Positions 8,627 through 17,401 of a stretch of DNA of 64,000 bases are shown in pieces. The position numbers and the translations under genes were made by a program. The first letter of the stretch is position 1; every line of letters starts with the position of its first letter. Below the pieces are notes generated by a model. The model had not been told where the DNA came from. It ran no database searches and was given only the letters and a program-made list of their open reading frames with translations. The stretch is from assembly GCA_046328525.1 (NCBI GenBank), contig JAXLWK010000005.1, forward strand, positions 124,001-188,000. Direction: 5' to 3'. Source of the DNA: JBDHWG01 sp046328525 (GTDB lineage Bacteria > Chloroflexota > Anaerolineae > Epilineales > JAHCIE01).

Positions 8627-8866
8627 TCACGGCGCGGGAACGGGGAAGACGTCCTCGCCAGCGAGAACGTTAGCCGCGTAGGTAAGAGCAGCTCGAATAT
8701 CTTCCGGTTCCAGGCGAGGGTACTCGCGCAGAATCTCTGCTTCCGAAATGCCCTGAGCCAGCATCCGCACGATCAACTCGACCGGAATGCGCGTTCCGCG
8801 AATGACCGGCTTACCCACCATAACGTTCGGATTTGTGCTTATGCGCTCTTCGCGTGCGTGGTTCAT
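8627..8866 (-). CDS. DUF433 antitoxin
   Basis: A 79-aa protein with the DUF433 signature: MVGKPVIRGTRIPVELIV followed by a short winged-helix region (ISEAEILREYPRLEPEDIRAAL). DUF433 proteins bind DNA and pair with DUF5615 PIN-like toxins; the toxin gene follows 10 bp downstream. GAGGGGGCT precedes the ATG at 8866. The start lies 31 bp after the stop of the CopG/PIN chimera, so all three may be on one transcript. Confidence 0.87.
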   Translation of the reverse strand: MNHAREERISTNPNVMVGKPVIRGTRIPVELIVRMLAQGISEAEILREYPRLEPEDIRAALTYAANVLAGEDVFPVPAP

Positions 8867-8897
8867 AGCCCCCTCTTTCAGAAGCGACGTTCGCCTG

Positions 8898-9224
8898 CTA
8901 AAGCCAATCCGCAAGTTCAAACTCCGGCGTGAAGGGGTTGACGAAGCGTACGCCTTCGATGACAGCACCTGAGTTAAAGTCCTCCGTCAGTACAATAGTG
9001 ATGCCCGCCAGCCGTGCGGCTGCCCAAATCTGAGCATCAACGTTTGTATCAACGAGAACGAGGGCGGCGATGCGATCCTGCTGGGCCTTCATCTCGTCGA
9101 GACGGCGCTCGATCGCCTCGCGGATGATCTCGGCTTCGGGAATGCCGGTCTCGACCGAAAGCTGCTTTAGCCGCGCTTCCTGCTCAGGCTCAAGATAGAT
9201 CTGCTTCCGCACTTTCGCCGCCAT
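8898..9224 (-). CDS. CopG-type antitoxin fused to a truncated VapC-like PIN remnant
   Basis: A 108-aa protein in two parts. Residues 1-46 are a ribbon-helix-helix domain (KVRKQIYLEPEQEARL...AIERRLDEM). Residues 53-108 begin like a PIN toxin (ALVLVDTNV) and jump at once to the PIN C-terminal half (IWAAARLAGITIVLTEDF...VIEGVRFVNPF). About 70-80 residues of the normal PIN middle, with some of its acidic metal ligands, are missing, so nuclease activity is unlikely. The simplest explanation is an in-frame deletion that collapsed a vapBC pair into one reading frame. The antitoxin part may still bind DNA. Confidence 0.75.
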   Translation of the reverse strand: MAAKVRKQIYLEPEQEARLKQLSVETGIPEAEIIREAIERRLDEMKAQQDRIAALVLVDTNVDAQIWAAARLAGITIVLTEDFNSGAVIEGVRFVNPFTPEFELADWL

Positions 9225-9264
9225 GCCCGCCTCCCTTACGCCGTTATGTAGACCATATTATACA

Positions 9265-10647
9265 TCACTTCCGGGTTGGGCGGACGAAGCGGCCGTCGCC
9301 GCGCTGGCCGACGATCTCGCCGTCGCGGAACACGATCCTGCCGTTGACGACTGTCGCGGTCACCTGCCCCTGCATCGTCATCCCGTGGTACAGGTAGTCG
9401 CAGGCGCGGGCGTTGGTGAACAGGCGGGCGCGGTCCACCGTCACCTGCGGCCGCGGGTCGTACACCGCGATGTCGGCGTCCGCGCCCGGCGCGATGACGC
9501 CCTTCCGCGGGTAGAGGTCGAACAGCTTCGCCCCGTTCGTGCTGACCATCTCGACCGCGCGCTCCACCGACAGCCGCCCGCGCAGCGCCTCGGTCATGAT
9601 GAACGGCACAAGCTCCTCGACGCCCGGATGCCCGGCCGGCGTCGCCCAGATGTCCGTGCGGGCGCGCTCCTTCTCCTCGACCAAGAACGGCGAATGGTCC
9701 GTCGTCACCGCGACGATGCTTCCGTCCAGCACGCCCTCCCACAGCGCGTCCACGTCGGCCTGGGTGCGTAGCGGCGGGTTGATCTTGGCGTAGGGGCCGG
9801 CGTCGGCCATCCGCACCTCGGTGAATAGCAGGTAGTGCGGGCAGGTCTCGGCGGTCACGGGCGCGCCATCGCGCTGGTAGCGGCGCAGGACGCGCAGGCC
9901 GGCCGCCGAGCTGAGGTGGGCGATGTGCACCGGCTGGCCCAGGTCTTCCGCCATCGTGATCAGCTCCGCCATCGCCACCGCCTCGACCACCGGCGGCCGC
10001 GACGCCAGGTGCGCGCCCACGTCGGTGCGGCCCTCGGCCTTAAGCGCCGCGATGCGCTGCTCCAGCAGCGGGTTACTCTCGCAGTGGACGACGCAGGGCA
10101 GGCCCGTCTCCTTGATGAGGCGCAGCGCCGCGTAGATGCCGTCCACGTCGGGCAGGCACAGGCCGAAGAACTCGTCGGCGCGACCCGGCGGCGCGGCGTG
10201 CATAAAAATCTTGTAGCCGATTGCGCCTTCCTCGGCCATGCCCACCACGTCCTCGCGCTTGAGCGTGCCGGGCGCGCCGTACAGGGCGAAGTTGACATAG
10301 ACGTTGGCCTCGCCCAACTCGCGGCGGGCGCGGAGAATCTCGGCCGTTGCGCAGCCCGGCTTCGAGATGGGCATCTCGAACAGCGTGGTCACGCCGCCTG
10401 CCGCCGCCGCCCGCGTCTCCGTGGCGAAGTCGCCGCGCGCCGGGTGGGCCGGGGCGCGGACGTGGAAGTGGATGTCAATCGCGCCCGGCATGACGATCTG
10501 CCCGGCGGCGTCGAGGGTCTGGGCGGCGGCGGGCAGGCCGCCGGGTGCGACGATAGCGACGATCTTGTCGCCGGCGATGCCGATGTCGGCGTCGCGCACG
10601 CCGCCCGGCAGCACAACCTGTCCCCCGACGATGGCGAGGTCGAGCAT
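9265..10647 (-). CDS. Dihydroorotase/allantoinase-type amidohydrolase
   Basis: A 460-aa cytoplasmic cyclic-amide hydrolase. Visible metal ligands: IDIHFHVRAP (HxH), YKIFMH (the carboxylated Lys), HCES, HLSS and TTDHSPF. The DHSPF form and the length are closer to allantoinase (AllB) and related members than to pyrimidine-pathway PyrC, but substrate cannot be fixed from sequence. The ATG at 10647 has GGAGACCCTCC-like purines upstream and sits 20 bp after the rpe stop, so it is the last gene of the gnd-pgi-rpiA-rpe run. No other purine-catabolism gene is nearby. Confidence 0.83.
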   Translation of the reverse strand: MLDLAIVGGQVVLPGGVRDADIGIAGDKIVAIVAPGGLPAAAQTLDAAGQIVMPGAIDIHFHVRAPAHPARGDFATETRAAAAGGVTTLFEMPISKPGCATAEILRARRELGEANVYVNFALYGAPGTLKREDVVGMAEEGAIGYKIFMHAAPPGRADEFFGLCLPDVDGIYAALRLIKETGLPCVVHCESNPLLEQRIAALKAEGRTDVGAHLASRPPVVEAVAMAELITMAEDLGQPVHIAHLSSAAGLRVLRRYQRDGAPVTAETCPHYLLFTEVRMADAGPYAKINPPLRTQADVDALWEGVLDGSIVAVTTDHSPFLVEEKERARTDIWATPAGHPGVEELVPFIMTEALRGRLSVERAVEMVSTNGAKLFDLYPRKGVIAPGADADIAVYDPRPQVTVDRARLFTNARACDYLYHGMTMQGQVTATVVNGRIVFRDGEIVGQRGDGRFVRPTRK

Positions 10648-10667
10648 AGGGAGGGTCTCCTGTGGCG

Positions 10668-11360
10668 TCAGGGTGCGGAGTCGTATACGGCGGCCTGGAG
10701 GGCGCGAATGTTCTCGGCGACCGGCGCCTTCTTGTTGTACACGGCGGAGCCGGCGATGAGGAGCGTCGCGCCGGCCTCGACGGCCGCCTTGATGGTGCGC
10801 ACGCTGATGCCGCCGTCCACCTCGATGGCGACGCGCTCCAGCCCGCGCTCCCGCAGCATGTTGCGCAGGCGCGTGACCTTGGGCAGCTGCGACGTGATGA
10901 ATTCCTGGCCGCCGAAGCCGGGGTTGACGGTCATTAGCAAAACCTCGTCCACGAAGGGCAGAATCTCTTCGAGGGTGACGAGGGGTGTGGCCGGGTTCAG
11001 GACGACGGCGGGGCTTTTGCCTAGCTCGCGGATCTGCTGCACCGTGCGGTGCAGGTGGGCGCACGTCTCGACGTGCACCATGATGACGTCGGAGCCAGCC
11101 TGGGCGAACTCCTTCAGGTAGCGCTCCGGCTGGACGATCATCAGGTGCGCCTCGATGACCGCGCCGTACTCCTGGCAGATGGGGCGAATGGCGTCAATGA
11201 CGAGCGGCCCCATGGTGATGTTCGGGACGAACATGCCGTCCATGACATCCACCTGGATGCGGGTCACGCCCGCGTCGCACACCTCGCGCACCTGCTCGCC
11301 GAGACGGGCGAAATCGGCCGACAGAATGGAGGGAACGATTTCAAATGCCTGGGGCTGCAT
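10668..11360 (-). CDS. rpe: Ribulose-phosphate 3-epimerase
   Basis: A 230-aa TIM-barrel enzyme interconverting ribulose 5-phosphate and xylulose 5-phosphate. Motifs seen: IVPSILSADFARLG at the start, VDVMDGMFVPNITMGP (metal His replaced by the usual D/M cluster region), HLMIVQPERYL, MTVNPGFGGQ and EVDGGIS. Length is typical. It starts 21 bp after rpiA, so the two pentose-phosphate isomerases are co-transcribed. Confidence 0.95.
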   Translation of the reverse strand: MQPQAFEIVPSILSADFARLGEQVREVCDAGVTRIQVDVMDGMFVPNITMGPLVIDAIRPICQEYGAVIEAHLMIVQPERYLKEFAQAGSDVIMVHVETCAHLHRTVQQIRELGKSPAVVLNPATPLVTLEEILPFVDEVLLMTVNPGFGGQEFITSQLPKVTRLRNMLRERGLERVAIEVDGGISVRTIKAAVEAGATLLIAGSAVYNKKAPVAENIRALQAAVYDSAP

Positions 11361-11381
11361 GGCGCCTTCCTATTGGAGAAA

Positions 11382-12098
11382 TCAGGTCGGGCGGGTCAAG
11401 TGGCGGATGCCAGCCTGGCCCGCGACGATAACATCCGTCGCCAGGTCCAGGAACAGGCCGGTCTCGACGACACCGGCGCGGGCGAGCAGCCGGGTTTCGA
11501 GGGCATACGGGTCCTGGATCGGGCTAAAGCGGCAATCGAGAATGATGTTGCCGGAGTCGGTCGTGAAGGGCGCGCCGGCGCTGTCACGGCGCAGTTTCAC
11601 CTTCGCCCCCACAGCCTCGATAAAGCGGCCGGTCGCCTCCCACCCGAACGGAATCACCTCGACGGGGACGGCCCAGCGGTCGCCGAGCGTGGCCGAGAGC
11701 TTGGTCTCGTCCACGACGATCACCTGGCGGCGGCTGGCCTGCGCCACGATCTTCTCGCGCAGCAGAGCGCCGCCGCCGCCCTTGATGAGGTTCAGTTCCG
11801 GGTCCACCTCGTCAGCCCCGTCAATCGTGATGTCCACGTCGTGGGGCATCGCGTCCGGCATCAGGGGGATATCCAGCGCGCGGGCGGCGTCCTCCGTCGC
11901 GCGGGACGTGGCGACGGCCAGGATGTTGCGCAACCGGCCCTCTTGCAGCAGAGCGCCGATGCGCCGCACGGCGAAGATGGCCGTGCTGCCCGTCCCCAGG
12001 CCCACCACCATGCCCGACTCGACCATGTCGGCGGCGTACTCGGCGGCCTCTTGCTTGAGGCGGGCGCTATCGTCAGCGGAAGCTGTTGGCGCGGTCAT
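11382..12098 (-). CDS. rpiA: Ribose-5-phosphate isomerase A
   Basis: A 238-aa enzyme converting ribose 5-phosphate to ribulose 5-phosphate. Family motifs: VGLGTGSTA near the N-terminus, DITIDGADEVDPELNLIKGGGGALLREK in the middle (catalytic Asp/Glu/Lys) and a C-terminal VVETGLFLDLATDVIV. It lies between pgi and rpe, 65 bp after pgi, in a leftward sugar-phosphate operon. Confidence 0.95.
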   Translation of the reverse strand: MTAPTASADDSARLKQEAAEYAADMVESGMVVGLGTGSTAIFAVRRIGALLQEGRLRNILAVATSRATEDAARALDIPLMPDAMPHDVDITIDGADEVDPELNLIKGGGGALLREKIVAQASRRQVIVVDETKLSATLGDRWAVPVEVIPFGWEATGRFIEAVGAKVKLRRDSAGAPFTTDSGNIILDCRFSPIQDPYALETRLLARAGVVETGLFLDLATDVIVAGQAGIRHLTRPT

Positions 12099-12122
12099 GT
12101 CTCACCTCGGCTCCTCCGTCGT

Positions 12123-12160
12123 CTAACCCCCTCTCCCCGTGGGAAAGGGCTGGGGTGCGG
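12123..12160. repeat. CCCTCTCCC-type hairpin repeat
   Basis: A short intergenic element, CCCCCTCTCCCCGTGGGAAAGGGCTGGGGTG, between pgi and rpiA. It is one of five similar elements in this window that pair a CCCTCTCCC run with a GGGAGAGGG-like run. Confidence 0.6.
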
Positions 12161-12163
12161 GAG

Positions 12164-13804
<1,641 letters not shown>

Positions 13805-13897
13805 GCGAAATTGCTCCTGATACCCGTTTCTAACGTTTGTGATGCGCCTATCTTGCTCCCAAATGCTGGGGGAGTCAATCAATTTGGCCCGGCCTCT

Positions 13898-13941
13898 CCT
13901 GGCCCCCTCTCCCGCCCTGGGCGAGGGGGCAGGGGGTGAGG
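13898..13941. repeat. CCCTCTCCC-type hairpin repeat
   Basis: GGCCCCCTCTCCCGCCCTGGGCGAGGGGGCAG folds with GCCCCCTC against GAGGGGGC. It is in the 139-bp gap between gnd and pgi, a second copy of the family seen at 12123, 21908, 29148 and 38895. Confidence 0.65.
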
Positions 13942-13943
13942 GG

Positions 13944-14963
13944 CTACAGCGCGACGCCCTTTTCGAGGTGGCCGCCGAAGGCATACCGCATCGCCGACAG
14001 CACCTTGTCGGCGTAGTCGCCCGCGCCCCGCGACTCGAAGCGCTGGTAGAGCGCCGTCGTCAGCACCATCGCCGGCGCGCCGACCTCGACGGCGACGATG
14101 GACGTCCAGCGCCCCTCGCCGGAGTCCGACACGCGGCCGCTGAAGTTCTCCATCTCCGGGTCCTTCAGCAGCTCTGCCGCCGTCAGGTCCAGTAGCCACG
14201 AGCCGATGACGCTGCCGCGCCGCCAGACCTCGGCGATGTCGGCGACGTTGAGATCGTACTGGTACAGCTCCGGGTCCCGCAGCGGCGTCGTCTCCGCGTC
14301 CGCGTCGCGCTTTTCCATGCCCGCGTTGGCGTGCTTGAGGATGTTCAGGCCCTCGGCATAGGCCGCCATCAGCCCATACTCGATGCCGTTGTGGATCATC
14401 TTCACGAAGTGGCCCGCGCCAAACGGCCCACAGTGCAGGTAGCCGTACTCGGCAGCGCGCGGCTCGCCCGCCGCGCCCGGCGTGCGCGGCGCGGCCTCGA
14501 CGCCCGGCGCGAGGGTGCGGAACACCGGCTCCAGGTGCTTGAACGTGTCATCGGACGCGCCGATCATCTGGCTGTACCCGCGTTCCAGCCCGGCCACCCC
14601 GCCGCTCACCCCAACATCCGCGTAGCGCAGCCCCTGCTCGGCCAGCCAGCGCCCGCGGCGAATGTCGTCCACGAAGTAGGAGTTGCCACCGTCAATCAGA
14701 ATATCCCCGGCTTGCAGTCGGCCGGCGAGCTGCTCGATCACGCGGTCCACCACGGCGGCCGGGAGCATCATCCACACGGCGCGGGGCGGCTCAAGGCGCG
14801 CGACAAAGTCGTCCAGCGACGCTGCGCCCTCCGCGCCCTCCTTGACCAGCGCCTGCACCACCTCCACCGACTGGTCGTAGACGATGCACTCGTGGCCGCC
14901 GCGCATCAACCGCCGCGCCATGTTCGCGCCCATGCGCCCCAGGCCGATCATTCCAATCTGCAC
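13944..14963 (-). CDS. gnd: 6-phosphogluconate dehydrogenase, decarboxylating (short YqeC type)
   Basis: A 339-aa enzyme giving ribulose 5-phosphate, CO2 and reduced cofactor from 6-phosphogluconate. The N-terminal Rossmann motif is IGMIGLGRMGANMARRL; downstream are DGGNSYFVDDIRRG, GVSGGVAGLERGYS and KMIHNGIEYGLM (catalytic Lys and the NGIEYG motif). It is of the shorter, often NAD-linked class, not the 470-aa form. GTG at 14963 is chosen because AAAGGAGA stands 7 bases upstream and the protein then begins at the Rossmann strand. It is the first gene of the leftward sugar-phosphate cluster. Confidence 0.94.
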   Translation of the reverse strand: MQIGMIGLGRMGANMARRLMRGGHECIVYDQSVEVVQALVKEGAEGAASLDDFVARLEPPRAVWMMLPAAVVDRVIEQLAGRLQAGDILIDGGNSYFVDDIRRGRWLAEQGLRYADVGVSGGVAGLERGYSQMIGASDDTFKHLEPVFRTLAPGVEAAPRTPGAAGEPRAAEYGYLHCGPFGAGHFVKMIHNGIEYGLMAAYAEGLNILKHANAGMEKRDADAETTPLRDPELYQYDLNVADIAEVWRRGSVIGSWLLDLTAAELLKDPEMENFSGRVSDSGEGRWTSIVAVEVGAPAMVLTTALYQRFESRGAGDYADKVLSAMRYAFGGHLEKGVAL

Positions 14964-15127
14964 GTCCGTCTCCTTTGCTGTCCACCGACCATTACGGCTG
15001 AGACGTCTGCCGTCAAATAGTATGCCATACTCGCCGGGCGTTAGCAATCCGCGCCGCCTCTACCGATCGGTATCTCGTCGCCACGCCATTTCTCTCATCA
15101 CCGATAGGAGTTCATCCGAATGGATGA

Positions 15128-15156
15128 TTGACCCGCGCCGCGCCGTGTGCTACACT
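15128..15156 (+). promoter_or_regulatory. Sigma-70-type promoter for the T-box/aspS transcript
   Basis: TTGACC (15128-15133), a 17-bp spacer and TACACT (15151-15156), with transcription expected to begin near 15163, just before the T-box stem I. Confidence 0.75.
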
Positions 15157-15162
15157 GTGTGG

Positions 15163-15452
15163 CACATAGCGAAAGCGTTGACGGAGAAGAGTAGGCGGGC
15201 GACCGCGGTCCAGCGAGCTACGGGGCCATTGGCCCAGGTGAGAGGTAGCCCGACCGGACCTGCCGAACGACACTCCTGAGCGCGGCGGCGAACGGCGACA
15301 CGCCCACTAGCCGACGACGCCTCGCCCCCGTTAGCGGGCGCGGCCTTAATGGAGGCCGAGCGAGGCTGCGTCCCTTTGCCGGGGCGCGGCGAACAAAGGT
15401 GGCACCACGGCAGCTCACGCTCCCGTCCTTTTCGGACCGGGGGCGTTTTTGT
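15163..15452 (+). ncRNA. T-box riboswitch with an Asp (GAC) specifier
   Basis: A transcription-attenuating leader that reads uncharged tRNA. Parts seen: the GGAGAAGAGTA stem I motif (15184-15193), GAAC then the specifier GAC (15269-15271) followed by ACTCCTGAGC, which aligns with the glyQS layout GAA-N-specifier. Then comes the T-box antiterminator AAAGGTGGCACCACGG (15395-15410) and a terminator stem CGCTCCCGTCC/GGACCGGGGGCG with TTTTTGTTT (15418-15453). The specifier matches the product of the gene 22 bp downstream, an aspartyl-tRNA synthetase, so uncharged tRNA-Asp should turn aspS on. Confidence 0.92.
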
Positions 15453-15473
15453 TTGTCAAAGGGAGAAGTACTT

Positions 15474-16799
15474 ATGACAACACTCACGCAATCAACGATG
15501 CAGACGCGGGTGCGAACGACGGAGTTGGGCGCGCACATCGGCGAGCGCGTCCGCATCGAAGGCTGGCTGCACGCCGTCCGCCGCCTGGGCGGCGTGGGCT
15601 TCATCATCGTGCGCGACGGCTGGGGGCTGGCGCAAGCCGTCGCCGGTGAGGCGGCGCTGGCGGCGCTCGACGGCGTCGGCGTGGAGAGCGTCGTCGCCGT
15701 GGAGGGCACGGCGGTGGTCGAGGCGCAGGCGCCCGGCGGTGTCGAGCTGCACGAGCCGACCGTCCAGGTCCGCGTGCCGGTCGCCGAGCCGCCGCCCCTG
15801 TCGCTCAACAAGCGCGAGCTGAAGGCGACGCTCTCGACGCAGCTCGACAACGGCGTCCTGGCCGCGCGCCACCCGAAGCAGCGCAGCATGTTCCGCATGA
15901 GCGCCGGTGTGCTGCGCGCCTACCGCGAACTCCTCACTGCCGAGGGGTTCACCGAGGTGCAGACGCCGAAGCTCGTCGCGTCGGCCACGGAGAGCGGCGC
16001 CAACGTCTTCAAGCTGGACTACTTCGGGCGGCCCGCCTACCTGGCCCAAAGCCCGCAGCTGTACAAGCAGGTGCTGACCGGCGTGTTCGAGCGCGTCTTC
16101 GAAGTCGGGCCGGTGTTCCGCGCCGAGCCGCACGACACCACGCGCCACCTCAGCGAGTATGTCAGCCTGGACATGGAGATGGCGTTTATCGAGGATCACC
16201 GCACGGTGATGGCGATGCTGACGAAGGTCATTCGCGGCATCCTGGCGGCCCTGGCCGAACGCCACGCCGAGGACCTGGCGCGGTGGGACGTGGTCATGCC
16301 GAGCGCGCCGGCCGAGTTCCCGAGCATCTACTTCCCGGACGCGCAGGAGCTTATCTACCAGCGCCACGGCGTGGACGTGCGCGGCGAGCCGGACCTGTCG
16401 CCCCAGGATGAGCGGTGGCTCGGCGAGTGGGCGCGGGAGACCTACGGCAGCGACTTCCTGTTCGTGACCGGCTACCCGATGAGCAAGCGCCCCTTCTACA
16501 CCCACCCGAACCCGGCCGACCGGCGCTACTCCAACAGCTTCGACCTGCTATTCCGAGGGACGGAGCTGGTCACCGGCGGCCAGCGCCTGCACCTCTACGC
16601 CGACTACCTGGCGGCGCTGGAGGGGGCCGGGCTGTCGCCGGCGCCGTTCGAGTGGTATCTGGAAGCGTTCAAGTACGGCATGCCGCCCCACGGCGGCTTC
16701 GCCATCGGGCTGGAGCGGTTGCTGGCGCAGCTCACCGGCGTCGGCAACGTGCGCCTGGCGACGCTCTTCCCGCGCGACCTCAACCGCCTCACCCCATGA
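15474..16799 (+). CDS. aspS: Aspartyl-tRNA synthetase, archaeal/AspRS2 type
   Basis: A 441-aa class II synthetase. An OB-fold anticodon-binding domain (about 15-110, RVRIEGWLHAVRRLGG) is followed by the catalytic domain with motif 2 FRAEPHDTTRHLSEY and motif 3 GFAIGLERLLAQLTG. The compact length and lack of the large bacterial insertion place it with archaeal-type AspRS (AspRS2), many of which also charge tRNA-Asn and depend on GatCAB; discrimination cannot be read here. ATG 15474 follows GGGAGAAG. It is controlled by the Asp T-box directly upstream. Confidence 0.92.
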   Translation: MTTLTQSTMQTRVRTTELGAHIGERVRIEGWLHAVRRLGGVGFIIVRDGWGLAQAVAGEAALAALDGVGVESVVAVEGTAVVEAQAPGGVELHEPTVQVRVPVAEPPPLSLNKRELKATLSTQLDNGVLAARHPKQRSMFRMSAGVLRAYRELLTAEGFTEVQTPKLVASATESGANVFKLDYFGRPAYLAQSPQLYKQVLTGVFERVFEVGPVFRAEPHDTTRHLSEYVSLDMEMAFIEDHRTVMAMLTKVIRGILAALAERHAEDLARWDVVMPSAPAEFPSIYFPDAQELIYQRHGVDVRGEPDLSPQDERWLGEWARETYGSDFLFVTGYPMSKRPFYTHPNPADRRYSNSFDLLFRGTELVTGGQRLHLYADYLAALEGAGLSPAPFEWYLEAFKYGMPPHGGFAIGLERLLAQLTGVGNVRLATLFPRDLNRLTP

Positions 16800-16877
16800 C
16801 CGCCGCCGTTGCCATAGCAGGCCCTCATGGACTTATGTCCACCAGCAGACGGATGAAAACCGCTGCCAGCCCGAACG

Positions 16878-16948
16878 CTGTCGCTCTGAGCGCAGCGAAA
16901 GGCCCCCAGAGCACCGGGGGATGCTTCGCCTTCGGCTCAGCATGACAG
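16878..16948. repeat. Dispersed inverted repeat (CTGTCGCTCTGAG...CTCAGCATGACAG)
   Basis: CTGTCGCTCTGAGCGCAGCGAA (left) faces TTCGCC..GGCTCAGCATGACAG (right) across about 25 bp. Related pieces recur at 26893-26925. The 600-bp gap 16800-17401 contains this element, another palindrome at 17005 and the leader of the next gene. Confidence 0.75.
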
Positions 16949-17004
16949 CCAGGGTTATTTTCAGAGCAGGGCGGCGGGTCACTCCACATCAATTTGAGCC
17001 TGTC

Positions 17005-17051
17005 GCGCCGACTTCAGTCGGCTCCAAGAAAATGCCGACTGAAGTCGGCGC
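17005..17051. repeat. Inverted repeat with arms GCGCCGACTTCAGTCGG
   Basis: A perfect 17-bp arm pair (17005-17021 and 17035-17051) around 13 bp. A related copy with a diverged right arm is at 46730-46781. Confidence 0.85.
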
Positions 17052-17178
17052 TACCGTTCCACGCTCAACTGTGGGACTACCGCGCACAGGCACAATGTAA
17101 AAATCGAGGAAAATCTTGCTTGACAGCCGATTGGGTCTATACTACTTAGCCATACTAACTACATCCGGCCGGCGTCAG

Positions 17179-17233
17179 ACCGCTCGAAAGGAAGCGGTGG
17201 CTGGACGGCGTCTCCGTCATCCTCACGCGTGAG
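17179..17233 (+). other. Possible structured 5' leader (three consecutive hairpins)
   Basis: Upstream of the cytochrome/cupredoxin gene are three small hairpins in a row: ACCGCT/AGCGGT (17179-17198), GACGG/CCGTC (17204-17218) and the palindrome CTCACGCGTGAG (17222-17233). A TTGACA at about 17124 could be the -35. I cannot match it to a known riboswitch class. Confidence 0.3.
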
Positions 17234-17401
17234 ACTGCCGCGTAACTGTCCGCCATGATAAGCTATACGCAGACGCTTGCCCGCGACTGCTTACCATCGC
17301 CCGCAGCTACCCTCCAACCTTTATCCCCACCGGTCGCGCCAACTGAATAGCTGCCGCAGTGTTCGCAGCCCTGGCCCATCCTAACACCCAGGAGGCTCAT
17401 C

